NCBI RefSeq assembly: GCF_004355005.1
Contig: NZ_SMSJ01000039.1
Span: forward strand, 1-54,772
Direction of reading: 5' to 3'
Length of the DNA stretch: 54,772 bases
Source of the DNA: Dankookia rubra
Lineage (GTDB): Bacteria > Pseudomonadota > Alphaproteobacteria > Acetobacterales > Acetobacteraceae
The notes under the pieces are model-generated. The model was not told where the DNA came from, made no database searches, and saw only the letters and a program-made list of their open reading frames with translations. Of this stretch, positions 16,629 through 27,747 are shown in pieces. Within the stretch, counting starts at the first letter, position 1. Every line of letters starts with the position of its first letter. Both the position numbers and the translations under genes were made by a program.

Positions 16629-17540
16629 TCAGTGATCCGGGCCGCGCCCGGTCGCCTCCCCGGCACCACGCTCCTCGGTGCCCAAGGCATCCGCCAGCCG
16701 CACCGTCGCGCTGCCCGGCCGGGCCGGCTTGCTCTGGCTCTCGTGCGGCGACCAGCCGGTCATCACCAGCAACCGCAGGCTGGCCGGGATCCCCTCGGCA
16801 TCCTCCGGCAGCCGACCCGCGGCCAGCGGCAGCAACGCCCGAGGCGGCGGGCGCGGATCGCGCGCCACCACGGCGTTGGTCTCGCCCGCCGCGCGCAGGT
16901 CGTGAAACAGCGCCAGCGGGGTGCGGTAGCGGATCGGCAGCGCCTCCCCATCCGCCACTGGCAGGGCGAAGCCGGCCCGCTGCAGCAGCCCGGCCAGGTC
17001 GCGCAGCTCCGGGAAGGGGGAGACGCGGGGCGAGAGGCCGCCGCGCAGCTCTCCTTCGGCCCCGGCCAGCGCCTCCCGCAACTCCTGCAGGGTGCCGAGG
17101 CCGGGCAGCGAGGCGAGGAAAAGGCCGTCCGGGCTGAGCACCCGGCGGATCTGCACCAGCACGCCGGGCAGGTCGTTCACCCAGTGCAGCGAGAGGTTGG
17201 CGACCACCAGGTCGAAGCTGCCCTCGGCGAAGGGCAGCCATTCCTCGTCGCCGGCGACGGCAAGCCCCCCTGCCCCGGCGACCATCCGCGCCGAAAGGTC
17301 CAGCGACACGACGAGGGGAATGCCGCGTGCCCGCAACAGCGGCGCCACCACGCCGCGGCCGCCGATCTCGAGCGCCCGGGAGAAGCGCCGCGTGGTGTCG
17401 TCGAGCCGATCGAGCAGCCGGTCCGCCGCCGCCTCCAGCACCGGCGCCACCTGCGCCACGGTGGCGGCGGCGCGGTCGCGGCGGAGCCGCACCAGCCGGC
17501 GGTCGAAGACCCGCATCGGGTCGTGGTCGGGAAGGGTCAT
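16629..17540 (-). CDS. BioC/NDUFAF5-like SAM-dependent methyltransferase
   Basis: 303 residues beginning with the family signature VFDRRLVRLRRDRAA, a degenerate SAM motif (ALEIGGRGVVAPLL), VVSLDLSARM, and DLVVANLSLHWVNDLPGVLVQIRRVLSPDGLFLASLPG. This matches the BioC-like group that includes mitochondrial complex I assembly factor NDUFAF5, which hydroxylates or methylates a subunit; bacterial role uncertain (biotin synthesis or respiratory assembly). It stands upstream of map on the same strand with 118 bases between. Confidence 0.82.
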   Translation of the reverse strand: MTLPDHDPMRVFDRRLVRLRRDRAAATVAQVAPVLEAAADRLLDRLDDTTRRFSRALEIGGRGVVAPLLRARGIPLVVSLDLSARMVAGAGGLAVAGDEEWLPFAEGSFDLVVANLSLHWVNDLPGVLVQIRRVLSPDGLFLASLPGLGTLQELREALAGAEGELRGGLSPRVSPFPELRDLAGLLQRAGFALPVADGEALPIRYRTPLALFHDLRAAGETNAVVARDPRPPPRALLPLAAGRLPEDAEGIPASLRLLVMTGWSPHESQSKPARPGSATVRLADALGTEERGAGEATGRGPDH

Positions 17541-17599
17541 GCGCTGCGGGAGGTAGGGCGGCGGCGGCGCGATGTCACCACCGCCCGCGGCCGCGAACC

Positions 17600-18172
17600 T
17601 CAGGATCCCCGCAGGGCCGCCAGGATGGCCGTGGCGAATGCGCGCGGATCGGCCGGTGCCGGGTCCCGCTGCGGCATGGTCACCCGCAGCCGCAGCAGGC
17701 CGCCGCCGATGCCGCCGGCGCAGAGCAGGCCCTGCACCCGTTCCCGCCCATAGCTGCCGGTGGTCTCGGCGCAGGCCAGGCCCGGATCGGCGGCGTCCGG
17801 CAGGACGAACTGCGCGGTCTCCCGCTGCTTGCGGTGGCCGGGGGCGCGGAGCGCCTCCTCCAGCAGCCCGGCCAGCGCCGCCGCGGCGGCCGGCGAGGCG
17901 GCGCCGGTGGGCACCGGTCCCTCGGGCAGGCGATCGAGCTCGAGGATGGCGCCGGCGGCGATGCGGCCGCGGGTGGCATAAGCCACCTCCTGCCCGTCCA
18001 GCCGCTGCGGCAAGGGCAGGGTGGCGCCACGGCGGAAGCCGGCCGCCTCCTCGGGCAGCCGTGCCGCGAGGGCGACCGGGGCGGCAGGGGGCGGCGCCGT
18101 CTCCGGCGCCGCGCAGGTGGCGAGGGCCAGCGCGCCGGCCAGCCCGACGGCGCGCAGCGCCCCGCTTGGCAT
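17600..18172 (-). CDS. Putative lipoprotein, unknown function
   Basis: 190 residues with a signal sequence ending in LALATC, a plausible lipobox with Cys about 20. The rest is an alpha/beta-looking domain with two cysteines (GLACAETT and GLLCAGG) that may pair in the periplasm, and an RLRVTMPQRDP strand near the end. The ATG overlaps the stop of the upstream TerC gene as ATGA, so it is cotranslated with it. I do not recognise the family. Confidence 0.65.
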   Translation of the reverse strand: MPSGALRAVGLAGALALATCAAPETAPPPAAPVALAARLPEEAAGFRRGATLPLPQRLDGQEVAYATRGRIAAGAILELDRLPEGPVPTGAASPAAAAALAGLLEEALRAPGHRKQRETAQFVLPDAADPGLACAETTGSYGRERVQGLLCAGGIGGGLLRLRVTMPQRDPAPADPRAFATAILAALRGS

Positions 18173-18858
18173 CAGCCCGGGAGGCCGATCGACGCCTCGG
18201 CCGGCGCGGCCACCAGGGCCGGGCGCTGCTGCAGCGCGGCATGCTCGCCGCCCAGCAGGCCGAGCCGGTGGACATCCTCGTAGATCATCTTGAAGCCGAT
18301 CCAGACGATCAGCGCCACGCCGACATAGGCGATCCAGCGGTAGCGCTCGAGCAGCTTCGAGATCAGCGTTGCCGCGACGCCCATCAGCAGGATCGAGATC
18401 ACCAGGCCGAGCACCAGCATGGGCATGTTGCCATGTGCCGCGCCGGCGACCGCCAGGACGTTGTCGAGGCTCATCGACACGTCGGCAACGACGATCTGTC
18501 GCAGCGCCGTCGCCATGGTCTTCACCTCGGCGGGCTCGTGATGACCGGTCTCGTCCGCCTTGTCCTCGGCCCGCAACTCCTTGAAGAAACCGAAGGCGAT
18601 CCAGAGCAGCAGCAGGCCGCCGACCAGCAGCAGGCCGGGCACCGCCAGCAGCTGCACCGCCGCGAGGCTGAGGACGATGCGGAGGACCACGGCCAGCACC
18701 ATGCCGAACATGATGGCGCGGGGCCGCTGCTCCGCCGGTAGGCCGGCCGCGGCGAGTGCGATGAGCACGGCATTGTCGCCGGACAGGATGATGTTCACGC
18801 CGAGGATTTCGGTGAGCGTGAACCAGTTAAAGCTCGCCATGAGCGAGGTCATGTCCAT
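18172..18858 (-). CDS. TerC-family integral membrane protein (short form)
   Basis: 228 residues, about seven transmembrane helices. It has the TerC acidic intramembrane motifs NIILSGDNAVLIALAAAGLP near the N-terminus and VADVSMSLDNVLAVAGAA in the middle. TerC proteins are linked to export or loading of Mn2+ and to tellurite resistance. The gene lies downstream of a longer paralogue and overlaps the lipoprotein gene after it. I looked for a yybP-ykoY riboswitch upstream and did not find a recognisable one. Confidence 0.9.
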   Translation of the reverse strand: MDMTSLMASFNWFTLTEILGVNIILSGDNAVLIALAAAGLPAEQRPRAIMFGMVLAVVLRIVLSLAAVQLLAVPGLLLVGGLLLLWIAFGFFKELRAEDKADETGHHEPAEVKTMATALRQIVVADVSMSLDNVLAVAGAAHGNMPMLVLGLVISILLMGVAATLISKLLERYRWIAYVGVALIVWIGFKMIYEDVHRLGLLGGEHAALQQRPALVAAPAEASIGLPG

Positions 18859-18995
18859 TCCGCGACGTCTCCGGCCAGAAGAAAGTTGGGCGATTTGGCC
18901 GGATTTCCGGCGGCCGGCAAGCTAGGGGAGGCGCGGCGGCCTGTGAAGCCGCCGGTCCCTGCTTGCGCGCCGCCCGCCGCGCTGGACGGCGCCCG

Positions 18996-19838
18996 CTATT
19001 CGGCCGGGCTCAGCTGTGGCCGCAGGGCCGCCGCGGGCACCGAAGCATGGTGCGGCACGGCGGCCTGCGGCGCCTCCGCCCCGCCCAGCCGGCGGATGAC
19101 GCCGACCGTCGACGCGGCGACGGCGGCGATCACCACCACCTGCGCCAGCGTCGCCGCCGCCCACATCCAGGCCGGGAAGACATCCGGCAGGGCGAGGTAG
19201 CCGAGCGGCAGCATCAGGAAGGCATAGGCGCCCGGCACCGTGTCGGCGACCTGATGGGTGCCCTCCCAGACCATGTCGGCGGCGACGTAAAGGATGACCA
19301 GCAGGCCGACCCAGGCGATCCAGCGATGCCGGTTCAGCAGGTTGGCGATCAGCGTCGCCGCCACGCCCATCAGCACGACCGAGATCGCCAGGCCGGCGAC
19401 CAGCACCCAGGTGTGGTCCTTTGCGGCGCCGGCCACGGCCAGCACGTTGTCGAGGCTCATGGAAATGTCGGCGACCAGGATCTGGGTGATGGCCTGCGGC
19501 AGGGTCTTGCGCGGCGCCTCGGCCTGGGCCGCGGCGCGTTGCGCCTCGGTCTCGCCGCCATGGCCGCCGTCGCGCAGCTCCCGGTACATCTTCCAGCAGA
19601 CCCACAGCAGCAGCACGCCGCCGGCCAGGGTGATGCCGACGATCGCCAGCAATTGGGCGGTCACCGCGGCGAAGCCGATCCGCATGATGGTGGCGGCAAT
19701 GATGCCCCAGAAGATCGCCTTGCGCCGCTGGTCCGCCGGCAGGCCGGCCGCGGCCATGCCGACCACGATGGCATTGTCGCCGGCCAGGACGATGTCGATG
19801 AACAACACCTGGGTGAGCGGGACGAGCCAATCGGGCAT
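18996..19838 (-). CDS. TerC-family integral membrane protein (long form)
   Basis: 280 residues, paralogous to the next gene: DIVLAGDNAIVVGMAAAGLP and VADISMSLDNVLAVAGAAKDH are the two acidic motifs, and QRRKAIFWG matches QRPRAIMFG of the paralogue. It has an extra C-terminal helix pair and a tail (WMWAAATLAQVVVIAAVAAST...). The ATG giving MPDWLVPLTQVLF was chosen; upstream open frame lacks homology. A 157-base gap separates the two TerC genes. Likely Mn2+ handling in the inner membrane. Confidence 0.9.
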   Translation of the reverse strand: MPDWLVPLTQVLFIDIVLAGDNAIVVGMAAAGLPADQRRKAIFWGIIAATIMRIGFAAVTAQLLAIVGITLAGGVLLLWVCWKMYRELRDGGHGGETEAQRAAAQAEAPRKTLPQAITQILVADISMSLDNVLAVAGAAKDHTWVLVAGLAISVVLMGVAATLIANLLNRHRWIAWVGLLVILYVAADMVWEGTHQVADTVPGAYAFLMLPLGYLALPDVFPAWMWAAATLAQVVVIAAVAASTVGVIRRLGGAEAPQAAVPHHASVPAAALRPQLSPAE

Positions 19839-20061
19839 GGTGCGGTTCCTGCAACGTCGGCCGGGTCTGGCTGGGGCCGGTGGATGGTTATCCGGCCGCA
19901 CATAAACATTCGGCAATCTATTCGCAACCCCGGGGACGGATTCGGGATGTCCTCGCCGGGCGGCCCTTGCCAAGCAACGGGCCGGCGGTTCAAACCGCGC
20001 GCCTGACCGACACATCGCCGCCGCGCGCCGAAGCGTGGCCGCCCGAACGCCCGAGGCCCGG

Positions 20062-21399
20062 ATGGTCCCCCGCTACACCCGCCCGCAGATGGCCGCGATC
20101 TGGTCCCCCGAGGAGCGCTTCCGGATCTGGTTCGAGATCGAGGCCCTGGCGGCCGAGGCGATGGCCGAACACGGCGCCATCCCGGCCGAGGCGGCGAAGG
20201 CGATCCGCGAGAAGGGCACGCCCCGCGCCGCCTCCATCGGCGCGGCGGAGGTCGAGGCGATTGACGAGATCGAGCGGGTCACCCGGCACGACGTCATCGC
20301 CTTCCTGACCTGGATGCAGGAAGGCATCGGCCCCGAGGCGCGCTTCATGCACCAGGGGTTGACCAGCTCCGACGTGCTCGACACCAGCTTCGCGGTGCAG
20401 CTCACCCGCGCCGCCGACCTGCTGATCGCCGACGTCGACGCCCTGCTGGCGGCGCTGAAGGCCCGGGCCGAGGAGCACAAGTACACCCCCACCATCGGCC
20501 GCAGCCACGGCATCCATGCCGAGCCCACGACCTTCGGCCTGAAGCTCGCCGGCCACTACGCCGAGTTCGCCCGCAACCGCGCCCGGCTGGTCGCCGCCCG
20601 GGCCGAGATCGCCACCTGCGCCATCAGCGGCCCGGTCGGCACCTTCGCCAGCGTCGACCCGCGGGTCGAGACCTATGTGGCCGAGAGGCTCGGGCTGGCG
20701 GTGGAGCCGGTCTCGACCCAGGTGATCCCGCGCGACCGCCACGCCGCCTTCTTCTCCGCGCTCGCCGTGGTCGCCGCCGGGATCGAGCGTCTCGCGACCG
20801 AGGTGCGGCACCTCCAGCGCTCCGAGGTGCGCGAGGCGGAGGAGTTCTTCCATGCGGGACAGAAGGGCTCCTCGGCCATGCCGCACAAGCGGAACCCGGT
20901 GCTCTCGGAGAACCTGACCGGCCTCGCCCGTCTGGTGCGCAGCCATGTCGTCCCGGCGCTGGAAAACGTGACGCTCTGGCACGAGCGCGACATCAGCCAC
21001 TCGAGCGTCGAGCGGGTGATCGGCCCGGACGCCTGCATCGGGCTCGATTTCGCCCTCTCCCGCGCCACCGGGATGATGGAGAAGCTCACCGTCTACCCCG
21101 AGCGGATGGCCGAGAACCTCGAGAGCCTCGGCGGCGTGGTGCACAGCCAGAAGGTCCTGCTGGCGCTGACCCAGGCGGGGCTGAGCCGGGAGGACAGCTA
21201 TTCGGCGGTGCAGCAGGCGGCGATGGCGACCTGGACGAAGCTGGGCCGCGCGGATGCGCGGAGCTTCGCCGAGAACCTGCTGGCCAATCCGGCGGTCGCC
21301 GGCAAGCTCGATGCCGCGGCCCTGGCGACGGCGATGGACCCGCAGCGGGACTTCCGCCATGTCGACACGGTCTTCGCCCGGGTCTTCGCGGCGGCGTGA
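20062..21399 (+). CDS. purB: Adenylosuccinate lyase
   Basis: Fumarase-superfamily enzyme acting twice in purine synthesis, on SAICAR and on adenylosuccinate. The 445-residue product begins MVPRYTRPQMAAIWSPEERF, includes TSSDVLDTSF, GRSHGIHAEPTTFGLK (catalytic His), and the flexible signature loop GSSAMPHKRNP with the catalytic Ser. The internal ATG at 20062 has GAGG five bases in front and matches the family N-terminus, so it is preferred over the GTG at 20035. Confidence 0.95.
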   Translation: MVPRYTRPQMAAIWSPEERFRIWFEIEALAAEAMAEHGAIPAEAAKAIREKGTPRAASIGAAEVEAIDEIERVTRHDVIAFLTWMQEGIGPEARFMHQGLTSSDVLDTSFAVQLTRAADLLIADVDALLAALKARAEEHKYTPTIGRSHGIHAEPTTFGLKLAGHYAEFARNRARLVAARAEIATCAISGPVGTFASVDPRVETYVAERLGLAVEPVSTQVIPRDRHAAFFSALAVVAAGIERLATEVRHLQRSEVREAEEFFHAGQKGSSAMPHKRNPVLSENLTGLARLVRSHVVPALENVTLWHERDISHSSVERVIGPDACIGLDFALSRATGMMEKLTVYPERMAENLESLGGVVHSQKVLLALTQAGLSREDSYSAVQQAAMATWTKLGRADARSFAENLLANPAVAGKLDAAALATAMDPQRDFRHVDTVFARVFAAA

Positions 21400-21486
21400 T
21401 GCCGCTGCCCAAGGCGGGCCGTCCCGCCGCCGCGTTTCCGCCCCACCGCGCGCCTATATGGGGTGTCGATGAGGAGGGTTGCCGCG

Positions 21487-21768
21487 ATGCGCCGTCTGAA
21501 GCTTCTGTTCGTCGCCGCCGCGGCCGGGCTCGGCGCGCTGGCGCTGGCATCGCCGGCCGAGGCGCATGGCTACTGGTACGGGCCTGGGCCAGGCTTCTAC
21601 CGCCCGCCGCCGCCGCGCTACTACCGGCCGCCGCCGCCGGTCTATTACCGGCCGCCGCCGCCGGTATATTACGGCCCGCCGCCGGCCTATTTCCCGCCGC
21701 CGCCGCCACCGCGCTACTACGCGCCACCGCCGCCGCCACCGCCCTACGGCTACTACCGCCGCTGGTAG
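21487..21768 (+). CDS. Small secreted Pro/Tyr-rich repeat protein
   Basis: 93 residues. A signal peptide (MRRLKLLFVAAAAGLGALALASPAEA) is followed by HGYWYGPGPGFYRPPPP and repeats of YYRPPPP/VYYRPPPP, ending in PYGYYRRW. Such proline-tyrosine-rich exported proteins occur in many alphaproteobacteria with no assigned role, perhaps in the envelope. AGGAGG lies nine bases before the chosen ATG; an earlier GTG at 21463 is less likely. Confidence 0.72.
   Translation: MRRLKLLFVAAAAGLGALALASPAEAHGYWYGPGPGFYRPPPPRYYRPPPPVYYRPPPPVYYGPPPAYFPPPPPPRYYAPPPPPPPYGYYRRW
21622..21669 (+). repeat. 24-bp tandem repeat coding for YRPPPPVY
   Basis: Two adjacent 24-base units starting TACCGGCCGCCGCCGCCGGT differ by one base near their ends. 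They sit in a longer CCG-rich tract that extends on both sides and are prone to slippage. Confidence 0.8.
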
Positions 21769-21802
21769 CGCCGCCCGGCCCCGCCACTGGGGGGCTGCGC
21801 GC

Positions 21803-22549
21803 ATGTGCACGGTGATCCTGCTGCACCGGCCGGGCCATGCCTGGCCGGTCCTGGTCGCCGCGAACCGCGACGAGATGCTGGACCGCGCCTGGGACCCGCC
21901 CGGCGCCTGGTGGCCCGACCTGCCCGCCGTGACCGGCGGGCGGGATCGCTTGAGCGGCGGCACCTGGATGGCGGCCAACCGGGCCGGCGTCGTGGCCGCG
22001 GTGCTGAACCGGCCGGGCAGCCTGGGCCCGGCGCCGGACAAGCGCAGCCGCGGCGAGCTGCCGCTGCTGGCGATGCGGGAAAGCACCGCCGCCGAGGCCG
22101 CCGCAGCCATCGCCGCCCTGCCCGCGGCGGACTGGCGCCCCTTCAACATGGTCATCGCCGACCGCCAGGGCGGGATCTTCCTGCGCGGTGAGGGCCGCGG
22201 CCGCCCCGAGCAGCTGCCGCTGCCGCCTGGGCTGTCGATGATCACCGCGCTCGACCCGAACGACCTGGCCAGCCCGCGCACCGCCCGGCACCTGCCGCGC
22301 TTCCGCGCCGCCCCAGTGCCCGACCCCGTCGCCGGCGACTGGGCCGGGTGGGAGGCGCTGCTGGCCGATGACAGCATCGCCGAGAGCCGCGCCGATACGC
22401 TGCGGGTGCCGCCCGGCGACGGCTTCGGGACGGTCTGCACCAGCCTGCTGGCGATCGCGGCGGGCGGTGCCCTCGACTGGCGCTTCGCCGCCGGCCCGGC
22501 CGGCACGGCGGCATTCCGGCCAGTGGCTGTCGGAGCGCCGCGGGCATGA
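21803..22549 (+). CDS. NRDE-family (TANGO2-like) protein
   Basis: 248 residues starting MCTVILLHRPGHAWPVLVAANRDEMLDR: the N-terminal Cys2 and the NRDE motif at 21-24 define the NRDE/TANGO2 family, whose fold resembles N-terminal nucleophile hydrolases. GGTWMAANRAGVVAAVLNRPG is also typical. Bacterial function is not settled; animal TANGO2 has been tied to heme and lipid handling. Its stop overlaps the next gene's ATG (ATGA). Confidence 0.88.
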   Translation: MCTVILLHRPGHAWPVLVAANRDEMLDRAWDPPGAWWPDLPAVTGGRDRLSGGTWMAANRAGVVAAVLNRPGSLGPAPDKRSRGELPLLAMRESTAAEAAAAIAALPAADWRPFNMVIADRQGGIFLRGEGRGRPEQLPLPPGLSMITALDPNDLASPRTARHLPRFRAAPVPDPVAGDWAGWEALLADDSIAESRADTLRVPPGDGFGTVCTSLLAIAAGGALDWRFAAGPAGTAAFRPVAVGAPRA

Positions 22550-23127
22550 CCGCGGGACGGCGGACCCTGCTGGGCTTGGCGGGGCTGGTGCTGCCGGCGG
22601 CAGCCTGGGCCCAACCGCTGCCGAAGCCGCCGGCGCAGCCGAAGCCGCCGGCCGGGAAGCCGGCGAAGCCCGCCGGCCGCGCCGCGCCGCCGCAAGCAAA
22701 GGCCGCGCCCGCCACCCGTTCAGCGAAGGCCCGTGACGAGAATCCCCGGGTCGAAAGGCGCAGCACCGGGCAGCAGGGCGCCGAGCAGCAAGCCGGGCCC
22801 GAGCCCGCGGCAGGAACCGGTCCGGCGCCACGGGGCCCGGTCCCGGCGCGGGAGGACGCGCCGACGCTCCGCCCCCTGGACCGGGAGCTGGTGCGGCAAT
22901 GGCTCACGGCCAATCCGGACTGGCGCCCGGCCGGCCACCCGCTCCCGGTCGGCGAGGGCCGGTCCCTGCCCCCCGGCCTGCCACGACGGCCGCTGCCGCC
23001 CGAGCTGGCGGTGGTGCTGCCCTATTTTCCGGGCTATCGCTATGCCGCGGTGGGACCCGACCTGGTGCTCTACACCAGTGGGACAGAGGTGGTGGCCAGC
23101 CTGCTGCGCGGGGCGCTCAACCGCTAG
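22546..23127 (+). CDS. Exported RcnB/CigR-like protein
   Basis: 193 residues. Signal peptide (RRTLLGLAGLVLPAAAWAQP), a Pro/Lys/Ala-rich spacer (25-90), then a C-terminal region LPPGLPRRPLPPELAVVLPYFPGYRYAAVGPDLVLY that resembles the periplasmic RcnB nickel/cobalt and CigR families. The order of a long disordered spacer and a short C-terminal fold is common there. Starts inside the NRDE gene by four bases. Family assignment is by pattern only. Confidence 0.65.
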   Translation: MTAGRRTLLGLAGLVLPAAAWAQPLPKPPAQPKPPAGKPAKPAGRAAPPQAKAAPATRSAKARDENPRVERRSTGQQGAEQQAGPEPAAGTGPAPRGPVPAREDAPTLRPLDRELVRQWLTANPDWRPAGHPLPVGEGRSLPPGLPRRPLPPELAVVLPYFPGYRYAAVGPDLVLYTSGTEVVASLLRGALNR

Positions 23128-23300
23128 GCAGGCCCCCCGCCAAGCGCCGGGCGCGGGTCTGCCCCCCCGCCGCCCGCCGGAGCCCGACCCGTGGCGGTAG
23201 CGCATCCCCCTTGCTATAGGACGCTGCCGGCGCGCCCGGCCCGCCGGGGCGCCAGGCGCCGGGCCCGGGGCGCGCGGCAGCATGAAGGACCGATCAGACC

Positions 23301-24065
23301 ATGGCGCGACGCCGGCAGCTCTATGAGGGCAAGGCCAAGATCCTGTTCGAGGGACCGGAGCCGGGCACCCTCGTGCAGTACTTCAAGGACGACGCCACGG
23401 CGTTCAATTCCGAGAAGAAGGGCACCATCACCGGCAAGGGCGTGCTGAACAACCGCATCAGCGAGTACCTGATGATGCGGCTGATGGATATCGGCGTGCC
23501 GACCCATTTCATCCGCCGGCTGAACATGCGGGAACAGCTGATCCGCGAGGTGGAGATCATCCCGCTCGAGGTCGTGGTGCGGAACGTCGCCGCCGGCAGC
23601 CTCTCGACCCGCCTCGGCATCGCCGAGGGTACCCGGCTGCCGCGCTCGATCATCGAGTACTACTACAAGAACGCGACGCTGAAGAACCCGCTGGTCTGCG
23701 AGGAGCACATCACCGCCTTCGGCTGGGCCGCGACCCAGGACCTCGACGACATCGTCGCGCTGACCTTGCGGATCAACGACTTCCTCACCGGCCTTTTCCT
23801 CGGCGTCGGCATCTCCCTTGTCGACTTCAAGATCGAGTTCGGCCGGCTCTACGAGAACGAGGAGATGCGGATCGTCCTGGCCGACGAGGTCAGCCCGGAC
23901 AATTGCCGGCTCTGGGACAGCAAGACAGGCGAGAAGATGGACAAGGACCGCTTCCGCCGCGACCTCGGCAAGGTCGAGGAAGGCTACCAGGAAGTCGCCC
24001 GCCGGCTCGGCATCCTGCCGGAAGCCGGGGTCAGGGACCTCAAGGGTCCCGAGATGATGCAGTAA
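23301..24065 (+). CDS. purC: Phosphoribosylaminoimidazole-succinocarboxamide synthase
   Basis: SAICAR synthetase, joining CAIR and aspartate with ATP. The 254 residues begin [22 protein letters not shown] and contain [16 protein letters not shown], the [14 protein letters not shown] motif and [22 protein letters not shown], all typical. Length is normal. First gene of a run leading through purS, purQ and purL. Just after its stop is a run of ten G (24066-24075), which also serves as the ribosome-binding region of the next ORF. Confidence 0.96.
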   Translation: MARRRQLYEGKAKILFEGPEPGTLVQYFKDDATAFNSEKKGTITGKGVLNNRISEYLMMRLMDIGVPTHFIRRLNMREQLIREVEIIPLEVVVRNVAAGSLSTRLGIAEGTRLPRSIIEYYYKNATLKNPLVCEEHITAFGWAATQDLDDIVALTLRINDFLTGLFLGVGISLVDFKIEFGRLYENEEMRIVLADEVSPDNCRLWDSKTGEKMDKDRFRRDLGKVEEGYQEVARRLGILPEAGVRDLKGPEMMQ

Positions 24066-24080
24066 GGGGGGGGGGCAGCG

Positions 24081-24266
24081 ATGCTGGCGCGGTTCCTGGA
24101 GGCGGTCGTGGTGCTCTGCGCCGTCATCGGCTTCTACGCCCTGCTCTCCCTGCTGGGGCTCTTCCCGGCAACGACCTGGCCGCTGATCTTCGCGGTGATC
24201 GGCAGCTATGGCTGCTACCTTTTCGGCCGCTACGGGCGGCGTCTGCTGGGCGGTGACGCGACATGA
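24081..24266 (+). CDS. Small two-helix membrane protein within the pur operon
   Basis: 61 residues with two hydrophobic segments (FLEAVVVLCAVIGFYALLSLLGLF and WPLIFAVIGSYGCYLFG region) and a short basic end (RYGRRLLGG). The ATG is five bases after a G-rich run and the stop overlaps the purS start as ATGA, so its translation is coupled to purine enzymes. I do not recognise a family. Location suggests a membrane tether or a passenger gene. Confidence 0.65.
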   Translation: MLARFLEAVVVLCAVIGFYALLSLLGLFPATTWPLIFAVIGSYGCYLFGRYGRRLLGGDAT

Positions 24267-24502
24267 AGGTGCTGGTGACGGTGATGCCGAAGGCGGGCGT
24301 GCTCGACCCGCAGGGCAAGGCGATCGGGCATGCGCTGGCGGGCCTCGGCTTCGCCGGTGTCGGCGAGGTGCGCGCGGGCAAGGTGATCGAGCTCGAGGTC
24401 GCCGAGACCGATGCCGCGGCAGCGAAGCAGGCGGCCGAGGCGATGGCCCGCAAGCTGCTGGCCAATACGGTGATCGAGAGCTTCCGCGTCGAGATCGCCT
24501 GA
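24263..24502 (+). CDS. purS: Phosphoribosylformylglycinamidine synthase subunit PurS
   Basis: 79-residue small subunit that bridges PurQ and PurL and helps channel ammonia in FGAM synthesis. Sequence MKVLVTVMPKAGVLDPQGKAI and the LLANTVIESFRVEI end are typical. The presence of separate purS, purQ and short purL shows the three-subunit form of the enzyme. Start overlaps the preceding small membrane protein. Confidence 0.95.
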   Translation: MKVLVTVMPKAGVLDPQGKAIGHALAGLGFAGVGEVRAGKVIELEVAETDAAAAKQAAEAMARKLLANTVIESFRVEIA

Positions 24503-24504
24503 CC

Positions 24505-24732
24505 TTGGTCAAGCTCTCCCTCCTCATCCTGCTCGTGCTGACGGTGCTGATCGCCTTCGGCCTGCGCTGGCGGGAGGAACGGCTGCCCAAGGTCAGGGCG
24601 GCGCGGCGCCCCGGCTGGCTCGATCAGCAGAAGCACAAGCTGAACCGCTGGATGACGGCGGCGACCTTGGCGACCTTGGTGACGATATTGGTGCTCGGCG
24701 GCCTGCACTGGCTGCGGGTGTTGCAGGGATGA
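24505..24732 (+). CDS. Small two-helix membrane protein between purS and purQ
   Basis: Begins at a TTG two bases after the purS stop (75 residues): a first helix [19 protein letters not shown], a basic, aromatic loop ([27 protein letters not shown]) and a second helix [17 protein letters not shown]. The frame is open upstream inside purS, but no ATG or GTG fits better. It ends seven bases before purQ. Unrecognised family; a second small membrane protein in the same operon. Confidence 0.6.
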   Translation: MVKLSLLILLVLTVLIAFGLRWREERLPKVRAARRPGWLDQQKHKLNRWMTAATLATLVTILVLGGLHWLRVLQG

Positions 24733-24739
24733 TGGTGTG

Positions 24740-25444
24740 ATGCGCGCAGGAATCGTCCTTTTCCCCGGTACCAACCGCGAGCGGGACATGGCGCTCGCGC
24801 TGCAGCGGGTGACCGGCCACAGGCCGGAGATGCTCTGGCACCGCGACACCGCGCTGCCGGCGGGCACCGACCTGGTGGTGCTGCCGGGCGGCTTCTCCTA
24901 TGGCGACTACCTCCGCTGCGGCGCCATGGCGGCGCAGAGCCCGATCATGCAGGCGATCAAGGCCTTCGCCGATCAGGGCGGGCATGTGCTCGGCGTCTGC
25001 AACGGCTTCCAGATGCTGACGGAAGCCGGCCTGCTGCCGGGTGCGCTGCTGCGGAACGCGACGCTCCGCTTCCTGTCGATGGACTGCCGCATGCGGGTCG
25101 AGCGCACCGACACGCCCTATACCAACCGCTTCCAGCGCGGCCAGGTCTTCCGCTCGACCATGGCGCACGGCGACGGCAACTACTTCGCCGACGACGCGAC
25201 GCTCGAGCGGCTGGAGGGCGAGGGGCTGGTGGCGCTGCGCTACGCGACCCCGGCCGGCGAGGCGACCGCGGCCGCCAACCGCAACGGCAGCGCCCGCAAC
25301 ATCGCCGGCATCCTCTCGCCCAACCTCAGGGTGCTCGGCCTGATGCCGCACCCGGAGAACCAGGTGGACCCGGAGATCGACGGCACGGACGGGCTGCCGC
25401 TGTTCGAGAGCCTGGCGGCGACCCTGGCGACGGCGGCCGCGTGA
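24740..25444 (+). CDS. purQ: Phosphoribosylformylglycinamidine synthase subunit PurQ
   Basis: Class I glutamine amidotransferase supplying ammonia for FGAM synthesis. The 234 residues have the nucleophile Cys87 in LGVCNGFQ, His204 and Glu206 in MPHPENQ, and the oxyanion-site [15 protein letters not shown] at 24740 chosen (a GTG directly precedes it). It lies 76 bases before purL. Confidence 0.96.
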   Translation: MRAGIVLFPGTNRERDMALALQRVTGHRPEMLWHRDTALPAGTDLVVLPGGFSYGDYLRCGAMAAQSPIMQAIKAFADQGGHVLGVCNGFQMLTEAGLLPGALLRNATLRFLSMDCRMRVERTDTPYTNRFQRGQVFRSTMAHGDGNYFADDATLERLEGEGLVALRYATPAGEATAAANRNGSARNIAGILSPNLRVLGLMPHPENQVDPEIDGTDGLPLFESLAATLATAAA

Positions 25445-25520
25445 CCCGGCGGCGACCCGCCGCCCTGCCTTCCCCCTGCCATTCGCCCGGCTTCCGGGCG
25501 CGCTTTCCGGGCCCCCTCGC

Positions 25521-27743
<2,223 letters not shown>

Positions 27744-27747
27744 GCGG

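Noticed and set aside
19839-19960. Possible Mn2+ (yybP-ykoY) riboswitch before the long TerC gene
   Set aside because: The conserved motif and stem pattern could not be recognised by eye. A covariance-model search would be needed, so it is not listed.
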